Part shown: piece after piece, positions 1-6,412 of the stretch | Position numbering within the stretch: the first letter of the stretch is position 1 | Layout: each line of letters opens with the position of its first letter | Source: Actinomycetota bacterium | GTDB lineage: Bacteria; Actinomycetota; Thermoleophilia; Gaiellales; Gaiellaceae | Assembly: GCA_005885085.1 (NCBI GenBank) | Contig: VAXY01000089.1 | Location: 1-10,671, forward strand | Direction of reading: 5' to 3' | Length of the DNA stretch: 10,671 nt | The notes under the pieces: generated by a model | Database searches by the model: none | What the model saw: only the letters and a program-made list of their open reading frames with translations | Told to the model about the DNA's origin: nothing | Translations under genes and position numbers: made by a program

Positions 1-937
1 ACGCCGGATGGTCGACGCCTTCCTCGAAGAGCAGCAGCTCGACCCGGCCGTCGGAGGCCGCCTCGAGTGTTGGCTCCCACCCCGAGGCGGCACGGCCTTT
101 CCGGCCCGCCTCCTCGCGCCAGCGGGCCAGCACTTCGGCCTCGTCCTTCGCCTCTGCTCGGACGAGCACCGGCATCACGGCCTCGAGCAGCTGCGCCGGG
201 CCCGCGTGCGCCTCGGCGTGCGCCCATCCGACGACGGCCTCGCGTACGTCCGCCGAGAGCTCGTCCATGAATTCCGAGCGCATCTCCTCCGAGCCGACGA
301 GCACGATCTTCGGCACCTGCAACCGGCGGCGGCTGCGGTCGAGCACCTCGGCGACGTCCTTCAGGTGCTCCTGGACGAGCTTCTCGATGTGGCGCTGGTA
401 CCGCGCTTGCGACCACCCGCCCTGGTCGTGCCGGCCCGGCTGCTCCTCGAAGTGATCGCCGATCTCGCGCAGCCGGCCCGCCTGCAGTCGATACAGGTGT
501 CCCTGCTCACGGCCGACGACGGCGACAATCGTCCCGTCTGCGCGTGCGACGACGGGGACGAGCGGTGCGAGGAAGAAGTCGCGGCCGACCTTGAAGCGGT
601 CGGGCACCGGCTCGGGCAATGCGATCGTCGTCCAGAAGTTGTCGAGGCCGGCGGTGAAGACGGCCATGCCCTGCGCACCGTCCCGCTCGAACTCGTTGTC
701 GAACCAGCGTGCGATCCGCTCGAAGTCGGCCTTGAGGGCGCCGCGCTGCTCGTGCGTCAGGTCCTTGCGGTCGGTCTTCTCGGCGGTGTTGAGCAGGGCG
801 TTCATCCGCGTCTGTGCGTCGCCCGCCGTCGGAACCTGGGACGGATCGAGGTTGAGATAGAGCGTCGTCGCGCAGCCCTTCTCGGCGCGGAAGCCCGCCA
901 GCTCCCGCAGCAGCGGCCAGCTCACGGTATCGGCCAT
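1..937 (-). CDS. Vms1/baeRF-type release-factor-like protein (3' end outside window)
   Basis: The frame opens at ATG 937 and stays open through 312 codons to the left edge, so the C-terminus is missing. The protein begins MADTVSWPLLREL and has a 'CATTLYLNLDP' strand at residues 22-32, typical of bacterial archaeo-eukaryotic release-factor (baeRF) proteins. The key element is the loop 'QGGWSQARYQRH' at 172-183. In this superfamily this loop corresponds to the GGQ/GSQ loop of eRF1 and Vms1, which cleaves peptidyl-tRNA, with Gln177 as the candidate catalytic residue. Segment 209-217 (KIVLVGSEE) and the end of the visible part (GRVELLLFEEG) match the later alpha/beta domain. The inferred role is release of peptidyl-tRNA from stalled 50S subunits in the cytoplasm. 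The start is supported by AGGGG six bases upstream and a TACAAT -10 hexamer at 973-968. The family call is fairly secure; the activity is inferred from yeast Vms1. Confidence 0.8.
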   Translation of the reverse strand, partial: MADTVSWPLLRELAGFRAEKGCATTLYLNLDPSQVPTAGDAQTRMNALLNTAEKTDRKDLTHEQRGALKADFERIARWFDNEFERDGAQGMAVFTAGLDNFWTTIALPEPVPDRFKVGRDFFLAPLVPVVARADGTIVAVVGREQGHLYRLQAGRLREIGDHFEEQPGRHDQGGWSQARYQRHIEKLVQEHLKDVAEVLDRSRRRLQVPKIVLVGSEEMRSEFMDELSADVREAVVGWAHAEAHAGPAQLLEAVMPVLVRAEAKDEAEVLARWREEAGRKGRAASGWEPTLEAASDGRVELLLFEEGVDHPA

Positions 938-967
938 CGCCCGCCCCTACCTACCATGGACGCGGCG

Positions 968-973
968 ATTGTA
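968..973 (-). promoter_or_regulatory. Candidate -10 element for the release-factor-like gene
   Basis: On the minus strand, bases 973 to 968 read TACAAT, one mismatch from TATAAT. Initiation about seven bases on (near 961) would give a leader of roughly 24 nt carrying AGGGG (948-944) before ATG 937. I see no good -35 at 16-18 bp. The hexamer overlaps the ATG of the divergent DUF488 gene. Confidence 0.4.
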
Positions 974-1494
974 TGCACGTGTACACCACCCTGGGTCACG
1001 GCGTCCGGCCGCTCGACGAGCTCGTCGCGACCCTGCGCGAAGCCGGTGTCGAGACCCTCGTCGACGTCCGCCGCTTCCCGGGCTCGCGCCGCAATCCTCA
1101 GTTCAACCAGATTTCGCTCGCCGACGCCCTCGGCGAAGCCGGCATCGGCTACCGGCACGCGGTCGAGCTCGGCGGGCGCCGGAGCGGCGAGCCGGGCGAG
1201 GAGGACTTCGGCTGCATCCGCGTCGCCGCCTTCCGCAGCTACGCCGCGCGGATGCGTACCGAAACATGGCAGTCCGCCCTGGCCGCCGAGCTCGCCCAGC
1301 CGGTGGCCTGCTTCATGTGCGCCGAGACCGTCTGGACGCGCTGCCACCGGCGCCTGATCGCCGAGCTGCTGACGGCCCGCGGGCACGAGGTCGTCCACCT
1401 GCTCGGCCCCGGCCGCCGCGAGCCCCACCGGCTCTACGATGAGTCGGAGGTGAGGGACGGCAAGCTCTATCTCTGCGGCGCGCGGGTCGCGTAA
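973..1494 (+). CDS. DUF488 family protein
   Basis: This 173-residue protein has the usual DUF488 layout and length. The N-terminal 'VYTTLGHGVRPLDEL' (3-17) matches the family's I-Y-T-I-G-H-S-x-x-x-x-x-E-F/L opening. Next come 'ETLVDVRRFPGSRRNPQFN' (27-45) and the conserved C-terminal 'CAETVWTRCHRRLIAE' (116-131), with Cys116, Trp121, Cys124, His125 and Arg126. The biochemical role of the family is not established, though the paired Cys and Cys-His-Arg suggest a metal or redox site. ATG 973 is chosen because the family motif begins at once. There is no convincing ribosome-binding site: GGA at 958-960 is weak, and a TACCAT at 952-957 could be a -10 giving a very short leader. It lies 35 bp from the divergent release-factor-like gene and 55 bp before trxB. 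Confidence 0.85.
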   Translation: MHVYTTLGHGVRPLDELVATLREAGVETLVDVRRFPGSRRNPQFNQISLADALGEAGIGYRHAVELGGRRSGEPGEEDFGCIRVAAFRSYAARMRTETWQSALAAELAQPVACFMCAETVWTRCHRRLIAELLTARGHEVVHLLGPGRREPHRLYDESEVRDGKLYLCGARVA

Positions 1495-1519
1495 AGGAAG
1501 CTTCAGCCGACGAGATTCG

Positions 1520-1525
1520 TTTAAT
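1520..1525 (+). promoter_or_regulatory. Candidate -10 element for trxB
   Basis: TTTAAT differs from TATAAT at one base and sits in the only AT-rich patch of the 55-bp gap between the DUF488 gene and trxB. A start near 1532 would leave an 18-nt leader containing the GGAGG ribosome-binding site. No matching -35 is visible, so this is tentative. Confidence 0.3.
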
Positions 1526-1541
1526 ACAGGGAGAGGAATTT

Positions 1542-1546
1542 GGAGG
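1542..1546 (+). promoter_or_regulatory. Ribosome-binding site of trxB
   Basis: GGAGG lies three bases before ATG 1550, with a second purine run (GAGAGGA, 1531-1537) just upstream. It is the clearest Shine-Dalgarno in the window and fixes the trxB start. Its neighbours corA and the zinc-ribbon gene lack a usable one. Confidence 0.75.
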
Positions 1547-1549
1547 ACC

Positions 1550-2518
1550 ATGCCTGACAACGACGTTCGCGACATGATCATCATCGGCGGGGGGCCGGCC
1601 GGCTATACGGCCGCCCTTTATGCCGCACGCGCGAACCTGAAGCCGCTCGTGATCGAAGGCTTCAACTGGGGCGGCCAGCCGATGATCACGAGCGACGTGG
1701 AGAACTACCCGGGCTACACGGAGGGCATCCTGGGACCCGAGATGATGGCGGACTTCCGCCGGCAGGCGGAGCGGTTCGGCGCGGAGTTCGTCACCGACGA
1801 CGTGACGAACGTCGACGTCTCGGAGCGCCCGCTACGCGTGTCCGTCGGCGACGACGAGTTCCGGGCCCAGACCGTGATCGTCGCCACGGGTGCGACCGCC
1901 CGCCAGCTCGGCCTCGAGTCGGAGCAGCGGCTGCAGGGCCGAGGCGTCTCGTACTGCGCCACCTGCGACGCGGCCTTCTTCCCCGAGAAGCACGTCGTGG
2001 TCGTGGGCGGCGGCGACTCCGCGATGGAGGAGGCGACCTTCCTGACCCGCTTCGCGGCGAAGGTGACGATCGTCCACCGCCGCGACGAGTTCCGTGCCTC
2101 GCAGATCATGCTCGAGCGCGCCCGCGCGAACGAGAAGATCGACTGGGTGACGAACGCGGTCGTCGACGAGGTGCTCGGAGACGACCGAGTCACCGGCGTG
2201 CGGCTGCGGGACGTCAATACCGATGAGACCTGGGAGCTCGAGGCCGACGGCCTCTTCGCCGCGATCGGCCATGACCCGAACACGGCGCTGTTCCTCGACC
2301 AGCTCGAGCACGAAGACGCCGGCTACCTGATCACTCAACCGGGCACGACGGAGACGAACGTCCCCGGAGTCTTCGCGGTCGGAGATGTCCAGGACCATGT
2401 GTACCGGCAGGCGGTCACGGCGGCCGGCTCCGGCTGTATGGGCGCGCTCGACGCCGAGCGGTACCTCGCCGCGCTCGAAGGCCACCTGATGGCCGCCGAA
2501 GCAGCGCCCCGGGTCTAG
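1550..2518 (+). CDS. trxB: Thioredoxin reductase
   Basis: This 322-residue flavoprotein reduces thioredoxin with NADPH in the cytoplasm; the length is normal for low-molecular-weight bacterial TrxB. The FAD-binding Rossmann motif 'GGGPAGYTAALYAARA' is at residues 13-28. The redox-active disulfide is CATC (Cys136 and Cys139). The NADPH domain has 'GGGDSAMEEA' (153-162) and 'HRRDEFR' (176-182), whose arginines bind the 2'-phosphate, which argues for NADPH rather than ferredoxin or F420. The C-terminal FAD motif 'GVFAVGDVQDHVYRQ' is at 273-287. GGAGG three bases upstream supports the start. No thioredoxin gene (trxA) adjoins it, so its partner must be encoded elsewhere. It is followed after 27 bp by a CorA-type gene. 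Confidence 0.96.
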   Translation: MPDNDVRDMIIIGGGPAGYTAALYAARANLKPLVIEGFNWGGQPMITSDVENYPGYTEGILGPEMMADFRRQAERFGAEFVTDDVTNVDVSERPLRVSVGDDEFRAQTVIVATGATARQLGLESEQRLQGRGVSYCATCDAAFFPEKHVVVVGGGDSAMEEATFLTRFAAKVTIVHRRDEFRASQIMLERARANEKIDWVTNAVVDEVLGDDRVTGVRLRDVNTDETWELEADGLFAAIGHDPNTALFLDQLEHEDAGYLITQPGTTETNVPGVFAVGDVQDHVYRQAVTAAGSGCMGALDAERYLAALEGHLMAAEAAPRV

Positions 2519-2531
2519 CCGACTCGGGCTC

Positions 2532-2537
2532 TACCCT
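2532..2537 (+). promoter_or_regulatory. Candidate leaderless-type -10 before the corA-like gene
   Basis: TACCCT fits the actinobacterial TANNNT -10 pattern and ends eight bases before ATG 2546, so transcription could begin at or next to the start codon. There is no Shine-Dalgarno in the 27-bp gap, consistent with a leaderless transcript. No -35 is visible. Confidence 0.3.
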
Positions 2538-2545
2538 CGGCCGTT

Positions 2546-3454
2546 ATGGCCGAGTGGATCGACCTCATCGATCCCTCCCTGGAGGAGCTTCGCGCGAAGC
2601 TGCCACGGGCGGTCCAGGAATCCGCGCTCGCGCTCCTCGTCGCCCCGGCGCGCCACACTGACGAGCCCCGGCCGACGTTGCAGGCGCACGGCGACTACAT
2701 CTTCGGTGTCTTCCTCCTAGCCATCGCCGTCCCCGAAGAGGACCGCGTCTTCTACCAGGAGATCGACGTCGTCGTGACGCACGATGTCCTGCTGAGCGTC
2801 AGTAAGACACCGCCCAACGAGCATCCATACGACCCGCGTCCGGTGCGCGAGTCCTGCAAGCCCGACGACGAGGGCGGGATGATGCTCTACCGCCTCATCG
2901 ACGACATCGCCGAGCACTACCTCGACCTCATCGACGCCCTCGACGGGGAGATCGACGAGCTCGAGGACACTGTCGAGACCGCGCCGGCCGAGTCCACTCG
3001 CAACCGCCTCAGCGAGCTGCGTCACGACCTCTTGCATATCCGCCGTACCCTCTCGCCCACGCGCGACGCGGTGCGCCGCGTTGTCGACAACGTGATCGAG
3101 GTCGACGAGGGCAAGGAGGTCTTCCCGCACGACGTCGAGATCGCCTTCAACAGCGCCTACGACAAGCTCCTGCGAGCATTCGACGGGCTCGAGCTGTCGC
3201 GGGACCTGATCGCGAGCGTCCGCGACTACCTACAGGCGAAGGTCGCGAACGACCAGAACGAGGTGATGAAGACGCTGACCGTGATTGCCTCGCTGCTGCT
3301 GCTCCCCACGTTCATCGTCGGCCTCTACGGCCAGAATTTCCAGCACCACTTCCCGGAGATCCACTGGCAGCTGGGCTACCTCTGGTCGTGGGCCCTGATC
3401 GTCGTCACCACGATCGGTCAGCTCGTGTTCTTCCGCAGGAAGAAGTGGATCTAG
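2546..3454 (+). CDS. corA: CorA family divalent-cation (Mg2+/Co2+) channel with a GQN signature
   Basis: This 302-residue protein has the CorA plan. A soluble alpha/beta N-terminal domain (about 1-110) is followed by a long acidic helical region (about 115-240, including 'LDGEIDELEDTVE' and 'LRHDLLHIRRTLSPTRD'). Two membrane helices follow at about 244-261 (TVIASLLLLPTFIVGLYG) and 277-296, and the protein ends in the basic 'RRKKWI'. CorA forms a pentamer in the inner membrane, with the loop after helix 1 as selectivity filter. That loop normally reads Y-G-M-N-F; here it is Y-G-Q-N-F (261-265), so Met is replaced by Gln. The following 'PEIHWQLGY' is typical of the family. The start is ATG 2546, which gives the expected N-terminus; no Shine-Dalgarno is present. 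The family is secure; the transported ion is not. Confidence 0.9.
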   Translation: MAEWIDLIDPSLEELRAKLPRAVQESALALLVAPARHTDEPRPTLQAHGDYIFGVFLLAIAVPEEDRVFYQEIDVVVTHDVLLSVSKTPPNEHPYDPRPVRESCKPDDEGGMMLYRLIDDIAEHYLDLIDALDGEIDELEDTVETAPAESTRNRLSELRHDLLHIRRTLSPTRDAVRRVVDNVIEVDEGKEVFPHDVEIAFNSAYDKLLRAFDGLELSRDLIASVRDYLQAKVANDQNEVMKTLTVIASLLLLPTFIVGLYGQNFQHHFPEIHWQLGYLWSWALIVVTTIGQLVFFRRKKWI

Positions 3455-3458
3455 TCGC

Positions 3459-3464
3459 TACTTT
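3459..3464 (+). promoter_or_regulatory. Candidate leaderless-type -10 before the zinc-ribbon/PAS gene
   Basis: TACTTT matches TANNNT and ends six bases before GTG 3471. The GGAG that follows (3465-3468) is only two bases from GTG, too close to work as a Shine-Dalgarno. Transcription starting at the GTG therefore explains the site better. No -35 is visible. Confidence 0.35.
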
Positions 3465-3470
3465 GGAGTA

Positions 3471-3920
3471 GTGCCCCACTTCATCTGCCCAAACTGCAAG
3501 CAGCGCTCCATCGACCACGACGGGCTGCAGGAGATCGACAACGTGCCCGTCGCCTGCGAGCGCTGCGGGTTCGGCTTCCTGTTCGAGCTGATGGACGACT
3601 ACTACCCGGCCCCGAACACCGGGTTCGTGGTCTGCGACCAGGAGGGACGGATCCTCGCAGCCGGCCGGGGCGTCTTCGAGCTCGTCGGCTACCGCGAGCA
3701 GGAACTCCTGGGCGCCGACCTCGTGGAGCGGCTCGCCCTCGACGGGTACGAGCCGGAGCAGAACCCAGCCAAGCTCGCGCTCGAGTGGGGTGTACGGCGG
3801 CTCGGCGAGAAGCTCGAGCTGCGCACCCGAGCCGGGCAGCGGAAGGCGGTCACCGCGGACTTCTTCCCCGCCTACGACGAGGACGGCGGGCTCTTGGTCG
3901 CAATCACGCCACGCGGCTGA
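3471..3920 (+). CDS. Zinc-ribbon plus PAS-domain small protein
   Basis: This 149-residue protein has two modules. Residues 1-40 form a treble-clef or zinc-ribbon-like knuckle pair, C6-x2-C9 and C29-x2-C32 (CPNC and CERC). Residues about 48-149 are one PAS domain: 'NTGFVVCDQEGRILAAG' then 'FELVGYREQELLGADLVERL', ending in the sheet 'KLELRTRAGQRKAVTADFF...GGLLVAITPRG'. There is no kinase, cyclase or DNA-binding helix-turn-helix, and no membrane segment. It may be a cytoplasmic single-domain sensor or adaptor acting through protein or nucleic-acid contacts; the ligand and partner are unknown. The start is GTG 3471, 16 bp after the corA stop. The only purine run is too close to be a ribosome-binding site, so a leaderless message is likely. 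The 3' end overlaps the convergent methyltransferase gene by 17 bp. Confidence 0.8.
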   Translation: MPHFICPNCKQRSIDHDGLQEIDNVPVACERCGFGFLFELMDDYYPAPNTGFVVCDQEGRILAAGRGVFELVGYREQELLGADLVERLALDGYEPEQNPAKLALEWGVRRLGEKLELRTRAGQRKAVTADFFPAYDEDGGLLVAITPRG

Positions 3921-4653
3921 CGTAGACCGACGACTCGTAGACGAGGCTCACCTGCCCTCCGTGTGCCCAGGCGAGCTCCCGCAGCCGGCCCTCGAGCTCG
4001 GCACGTTGTCCCGCCGGCGCTGCGGCGACGAAGCTGACCGACATGATCCGTGCCACGAGCCCGTCGGCGTCGAGCTCCTGCGTGAAGGGGAAGTGCGCTT
4101 CCTCGACCGGCCGGAACAGGTCGCTGGCGGCGAGCGTGCCGACCCACGACTCCGACGGCGGCCGCCCCGCCGGAACGAACGTGTCGAGTAGCTTGGTGAA
4201 CTCGTGCTGCAGCGGGTCCTGACGGTCGCGTTGGTTCCAGATCAGCGCGAGCGCGCCGTCATCGCGTAGCACGCGACGGATCTCGGGCAGCGCCTCGTCG
4301 TGGCGGAACCAGTGGAATGCCTGACCGACCGTGACCCCGTCGACGCTCAGATCGGGGAGCGGAATCTCCTCCGCCGCTCCGCGCAGCGCTTCGGCATCCG
4401 GAAGCGCGCGCAGGAGCTCGGCCCTCATTGCGTCACCGGGCTCGACCGCGATCACGCGGGCGCCGGTCTGCAACAGCGCGCGCGTCAGCTTGCCGGTGCC
4501 CGCACCCAGATCGAGCACGGTGCGGTTCTCGCGCAGGTCGAGCTTCTCGCCAAGCCACTCGACCGCCTCAGCTGGATACTCGGGCCGGGCTCGCTCGTAG
4601 AGGTCGGCGACGAGCTCGAACGAGCGTGAGTCCGGATGCTGCAGCTCGCTCAT
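3904..4653 (-). CDS. Class I SAM-dependent methyltransferase
   Basis: This 249-residue protein has the Rossmann-fold methyltransferase order. After an N-terminal 'VADLYERARPEYP' (15-27) comes motif I 'VLDLGAGTGKLTRAL' (46-60), which binds SAM, and 'VIAVEPGDAM' (67-76), whose Glu71 should contact the ribose. 'VTVGQAFHWF' (107-116) is a hallmark of a common small-molecule methyltransferase subgroup. 'EIRRVLRDDGALALIWN' (124-140) is the post-motif strand. The substrate cannot be read from sequence. ATG 4653 is chosen because its ATGA overlaps the nth stop TGA (4652-4650), a classic coupled junction. The frame stays open upstream to 4764, but that stretch is Arg/Ala-rich and lies inside nth. It is the last gene of the addBA-nth run and overlaps the convergent zinc-ribbon/PAS gene by 17 bp. 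Confidence 0.88.
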   Translation of the reverse strand: MSELQHPDSRSFELVADLYERARPEYPAEAVEWLGEKLDLRENRTVLDLGAGTGKLTRALLQTGARVIAVEPGDAMRAELLRALPDAEALRGAAEEIPLPDLSVDGVTVGQAFHWFRHDEALPEIRRVLRDDGALALIWNQRDRQDPLQHEFTKLLDTFVPAGRPPSESWVGTLAASDLFRPVEEAHFPFTQELDADGLVARIMSVSFVAAAPAGQRAELEGRLRELAWAHGGQVSLVYESSVYVSRVA

Positions 4654-5318
4654 ACGCGCGACGACGGGCAGAGGTCGTTGACGACACAGTCCTCGCACCG
4701 GGGCATGCGCGCGACGCAGACGCGCCGCCCGTGCCAGATCAGCAGGTGCGGGAACCGGCCCCAATCCTCACGGGGCACGAGCCGGACCAGATCGCGCTCG
4801 ATCTTGACCGGGTCCTCCTGCCGCGTCAGCCGCAGGCGCTGCGATAGCCGGCGCACGTGTGTGTCGACGACGATCCCCTGGGGGTTGCCGAGCTCGGCGG
4901 CGACGACGTTCGCCGTCTTGCGCGCGACCCCCGGCAGCCGGATCAGCTCCTCGAGCCGCCGCGGCACCTGTCCGTCGAATTCTTCGAGCAGCATCTTCAT
5001 CGTCCCCCGCAGCGACTTCGCCTTCTGGCGGAAGAAGCCGGTGGCAAAGATGTCACGCTCGAGCTCCTCGGGCGGCACCGCCAGGTAATCCTCCGGACGC
5101 CGGTATTTCTGGAACAGCTTCTCGGTGACGCGGTTCACGTTGACGTCGGTCGTCTGCGCGGAGAGCATCACGGCCACGAGCAGCTCGAGGTCGGACTGCG
5201 ACCGCAGCGCGATCGTCGCATCGGGATGTGCGGCAGCGAGCCGCTCGATGATCGGCCCGATGCGGGCGCGTTTCGGGCCGACGCGGCGGCGCGCCTCCTG
5301 GAGATAGCTGCGGGCCAA
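4650..5318 (-). CDS. nth: Endonuclease III (DNA glycosylase/AP lyase)
   Basis: Nth excises oxidised pyrimidines and cuts abasic sites in base-excision repair. The 222-residue product shows the full family pattern. 'ELLVAVMLSAQTTD' (45-58) is followed by the helix-hairpin-helix 'LPGVARKTANVV' (128-139) with catalytic Lys134, and 'VDTHVRRLSQRL' (151-162) with catalytic Asp152. The C-terminal 4Fe-4S loop is C201-x6-C208-x2-C211-x5-C217, the same spacing as in E. coli Nth. No ATG or GTG lies at the expected N-terminus. The nearest in-frame start is TTG 5318, two bases after the addA stop TAG (5323-5321), with no Shine-Dalgarno before it, so translation probably depends on ribosomes finishing addA. 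An AGGAGG at 5299-5294 is inside the gene with no usable start after it. The stop overlaps the methyltransferase ATG by 4 bp. The frame is open back to 6746, but that part is not coding. Confidence 0.93.
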   Translation of the reverse strand: MARSYLQEARRRVGPKRARIGPIIERLAAAHPDATIALRSQSDLELLVAVMLSAQTTDVNVNRVTEKLFQKYRRPEDYLAVPPEELERDIFATGFFRQKAKSLRGTMKMLLEEFDGQVPRRLEELIRLPGVARKTANVVAAELGNPQGIVVDTHVRRLSQRLRLTRQEDPVKIERDLVRLVPREDWGRFPHLLIWHGRRVCVARMPRCEDCVVNDLCPSSRV

Positions 5319-5320
5319 GG

Positions 5321-6412
5321 CTAGGAGACGGTAGCGAGGGCGTGCTCGGCGTACGACGCGCTGCGCAGCCGTGGCCCGGCGCACACGACGTCGAGCGCGG
5401 GGCAGCCGGCGCAGATGAACTCGTCCGGCGTCGGCCGGAAGTTGCCGGCGTCGATCCGGGCGATCGCCCCGCTCAGCTCGGCTTCGAGCTCGGGCAGCTG
5501 ATCCTGCCGGAAGACGGTCGAGACGGCGGCGTCGGCCCGCTCGAGGAAGTGGTAGACGACCTCGACCTCGCTCGCACCGGCGCGGAAGCAGGCCAGCGCG
5601 TACACGAGCCGCTGCAGCCGGTAGTCGTGGTCGACGATCTCCTCCGGCGTGCCTTCCTCGAGCGTGTTCGTCTTGTAGTCGACGACGACCGCCTGGTCGC
5701 CTGCGAGCTGCAGGACGTCGAGGCGGCCGTGGAGCAGGACACCGTCGTGCTCGAACGCGAACGGCCGCTCGGCGCGGGCGTCCGGCAAGGCGGCGACGCG
5801 GCGCGCCAGCTCGGACTCGCAGTACGAGCGGACGAAGCCGGCGATCCGCTCCAGCTCCTCGTCGCTGACGCGCGGATACCAACCGCGCACCTTCGCGGCG
5901 AGATCGTCGGGCGGCAGCGGTTCCTGGAGGTTGACGAGCTCGAGCAGACGGTGGACGGCGTCGCCGATCTCCGTCGCTGCGAGCCCGGTGGTGCCCGGCG
6001 CAACGGCGCGCTCGTCGGTCGGCCTCATGCCGACCGCGCGCTCGGCGTAGTAGCGGTACGAGCAGCGCTCGAACAGCGCGAGCGCGCTGAACGACAACCG
6101 CCGGACCCGGTGCAGCGGCGGTACGGGAAGGTCGGCGAGCGGCGACAGGGCGGGAGCGAGCGCCGGCAGCGCGCCACCCCCATCCGGCGCGAAGAGCGCC
6201 AGCTGGCCGTCCTCGGCCGCGGCCTCCGGAGCGGGCGGCGTTTCGGCGCGGCGCCGGTCGACGCGCAAGATCACGCGCGCGCCCTGCCGCTCGAGCTCGA
6301 CGGGATCTCGACCGGCCGATTCGATCTCCTTCAGCGCCTCGAGCCGGCCCAGCACCCAGCCGATCGGGGTCGTCTCGTCGGCCGTACGGGTGGGATCGAT
6401 CGAGCCGGAGAC
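5321..6412 (-). CDS. addA: AddA-type helicase-nuclease, C-terminal nuclease part (separated by frame break)
   Basis: This is the continuation of the helicase gene in another frame, shown from where homology resumes ('VSGSIDPTRTADET', numbered from 1 here); it has 363 codons. It holds a RecB-family PD-(D/E)XK nuclease: 'GDAVHRLLELV' with His154, 'GRLDVLQL' with Asp231, 'VVVDYKTNT' with Asp245 and Lys247, and 'YRLQRLVYALA' with Gln267. It also carries an iron-sulfur pattern of the AddB/RecB-nuclease type: Cys117 (FERCSYRYY) plus C334-x2-C337-x6-C344 near the C-terminus. The domain should trim the single strands made by the helicase. If translated alone, the first plausible start is GTG 6355, which would keep all nuclease motifs. 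With a base-exact repair of the junction it would simply be the C-terminal third of addA. The TAG at 5323-5321 is two bases before the nth start. The nuclease assignment is firm; its expression state is unknown. Confidence 0.8.
   Translation of the reverse strand, partial: VSGSIDPTRTADETTPIGWVLGRLEALKEIESAGRDPVELERQGARVILRVDRRRAETPPAPEAAAEDGQLALFAPDGGGALPALAPALSPLADLPVPPLHRVRRLSFSALALFERCSYRYYAERAVGMRPTDERAVAPGTTGLAATEIGDAVHRLLELVNLQEPLPPDDLAAKVRGWYPRVSDEELERIAGFVRSYCESELARRVAALPDARAERPFAFEHDGVLLHGRLDVLQLAGDQAVVVDYKTNTLEEGTPEEIVDHDYRLQRLVYALACFRAGASEVEVVYHFLERADAAVSTVFRQDQLPELEAELSGAIARIDAGNFRPTPDEFICAGCPALDVVCAGPRLRSASYAEHALATVS

Noticed and set aside
976..986. Palindromes CACGTG and GTGTACAC as an operator
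   Set aside because: Both are very short, lie inside the first codons of DUF488 and have no second copy nearby; chance is enough.
8..1357. A 449-codon open frame on the plus strand over the left genes
   Set aside because: It is antisense to the release-factor-like gene and then runs out of frame through DUF488. Its translation is rich in Arg, Pro and Ala with no family motif, a GC-driven shadow.
3904..3920. A transcription terminator between the convergent zinc-ribbon/PAS and methyltransferase genes
   Set aside because: The two coding regions overlap by 17 bp and I see no GC hairpin followed by a T run on either strand.
4654..4764. Longer N-terminus for the methyltransferase
   Set aside because: The extra 37 residues are Arg/Ala-rich, lie inside nth, and the ATGA junction at 4653 gives the normal family N-terminus.
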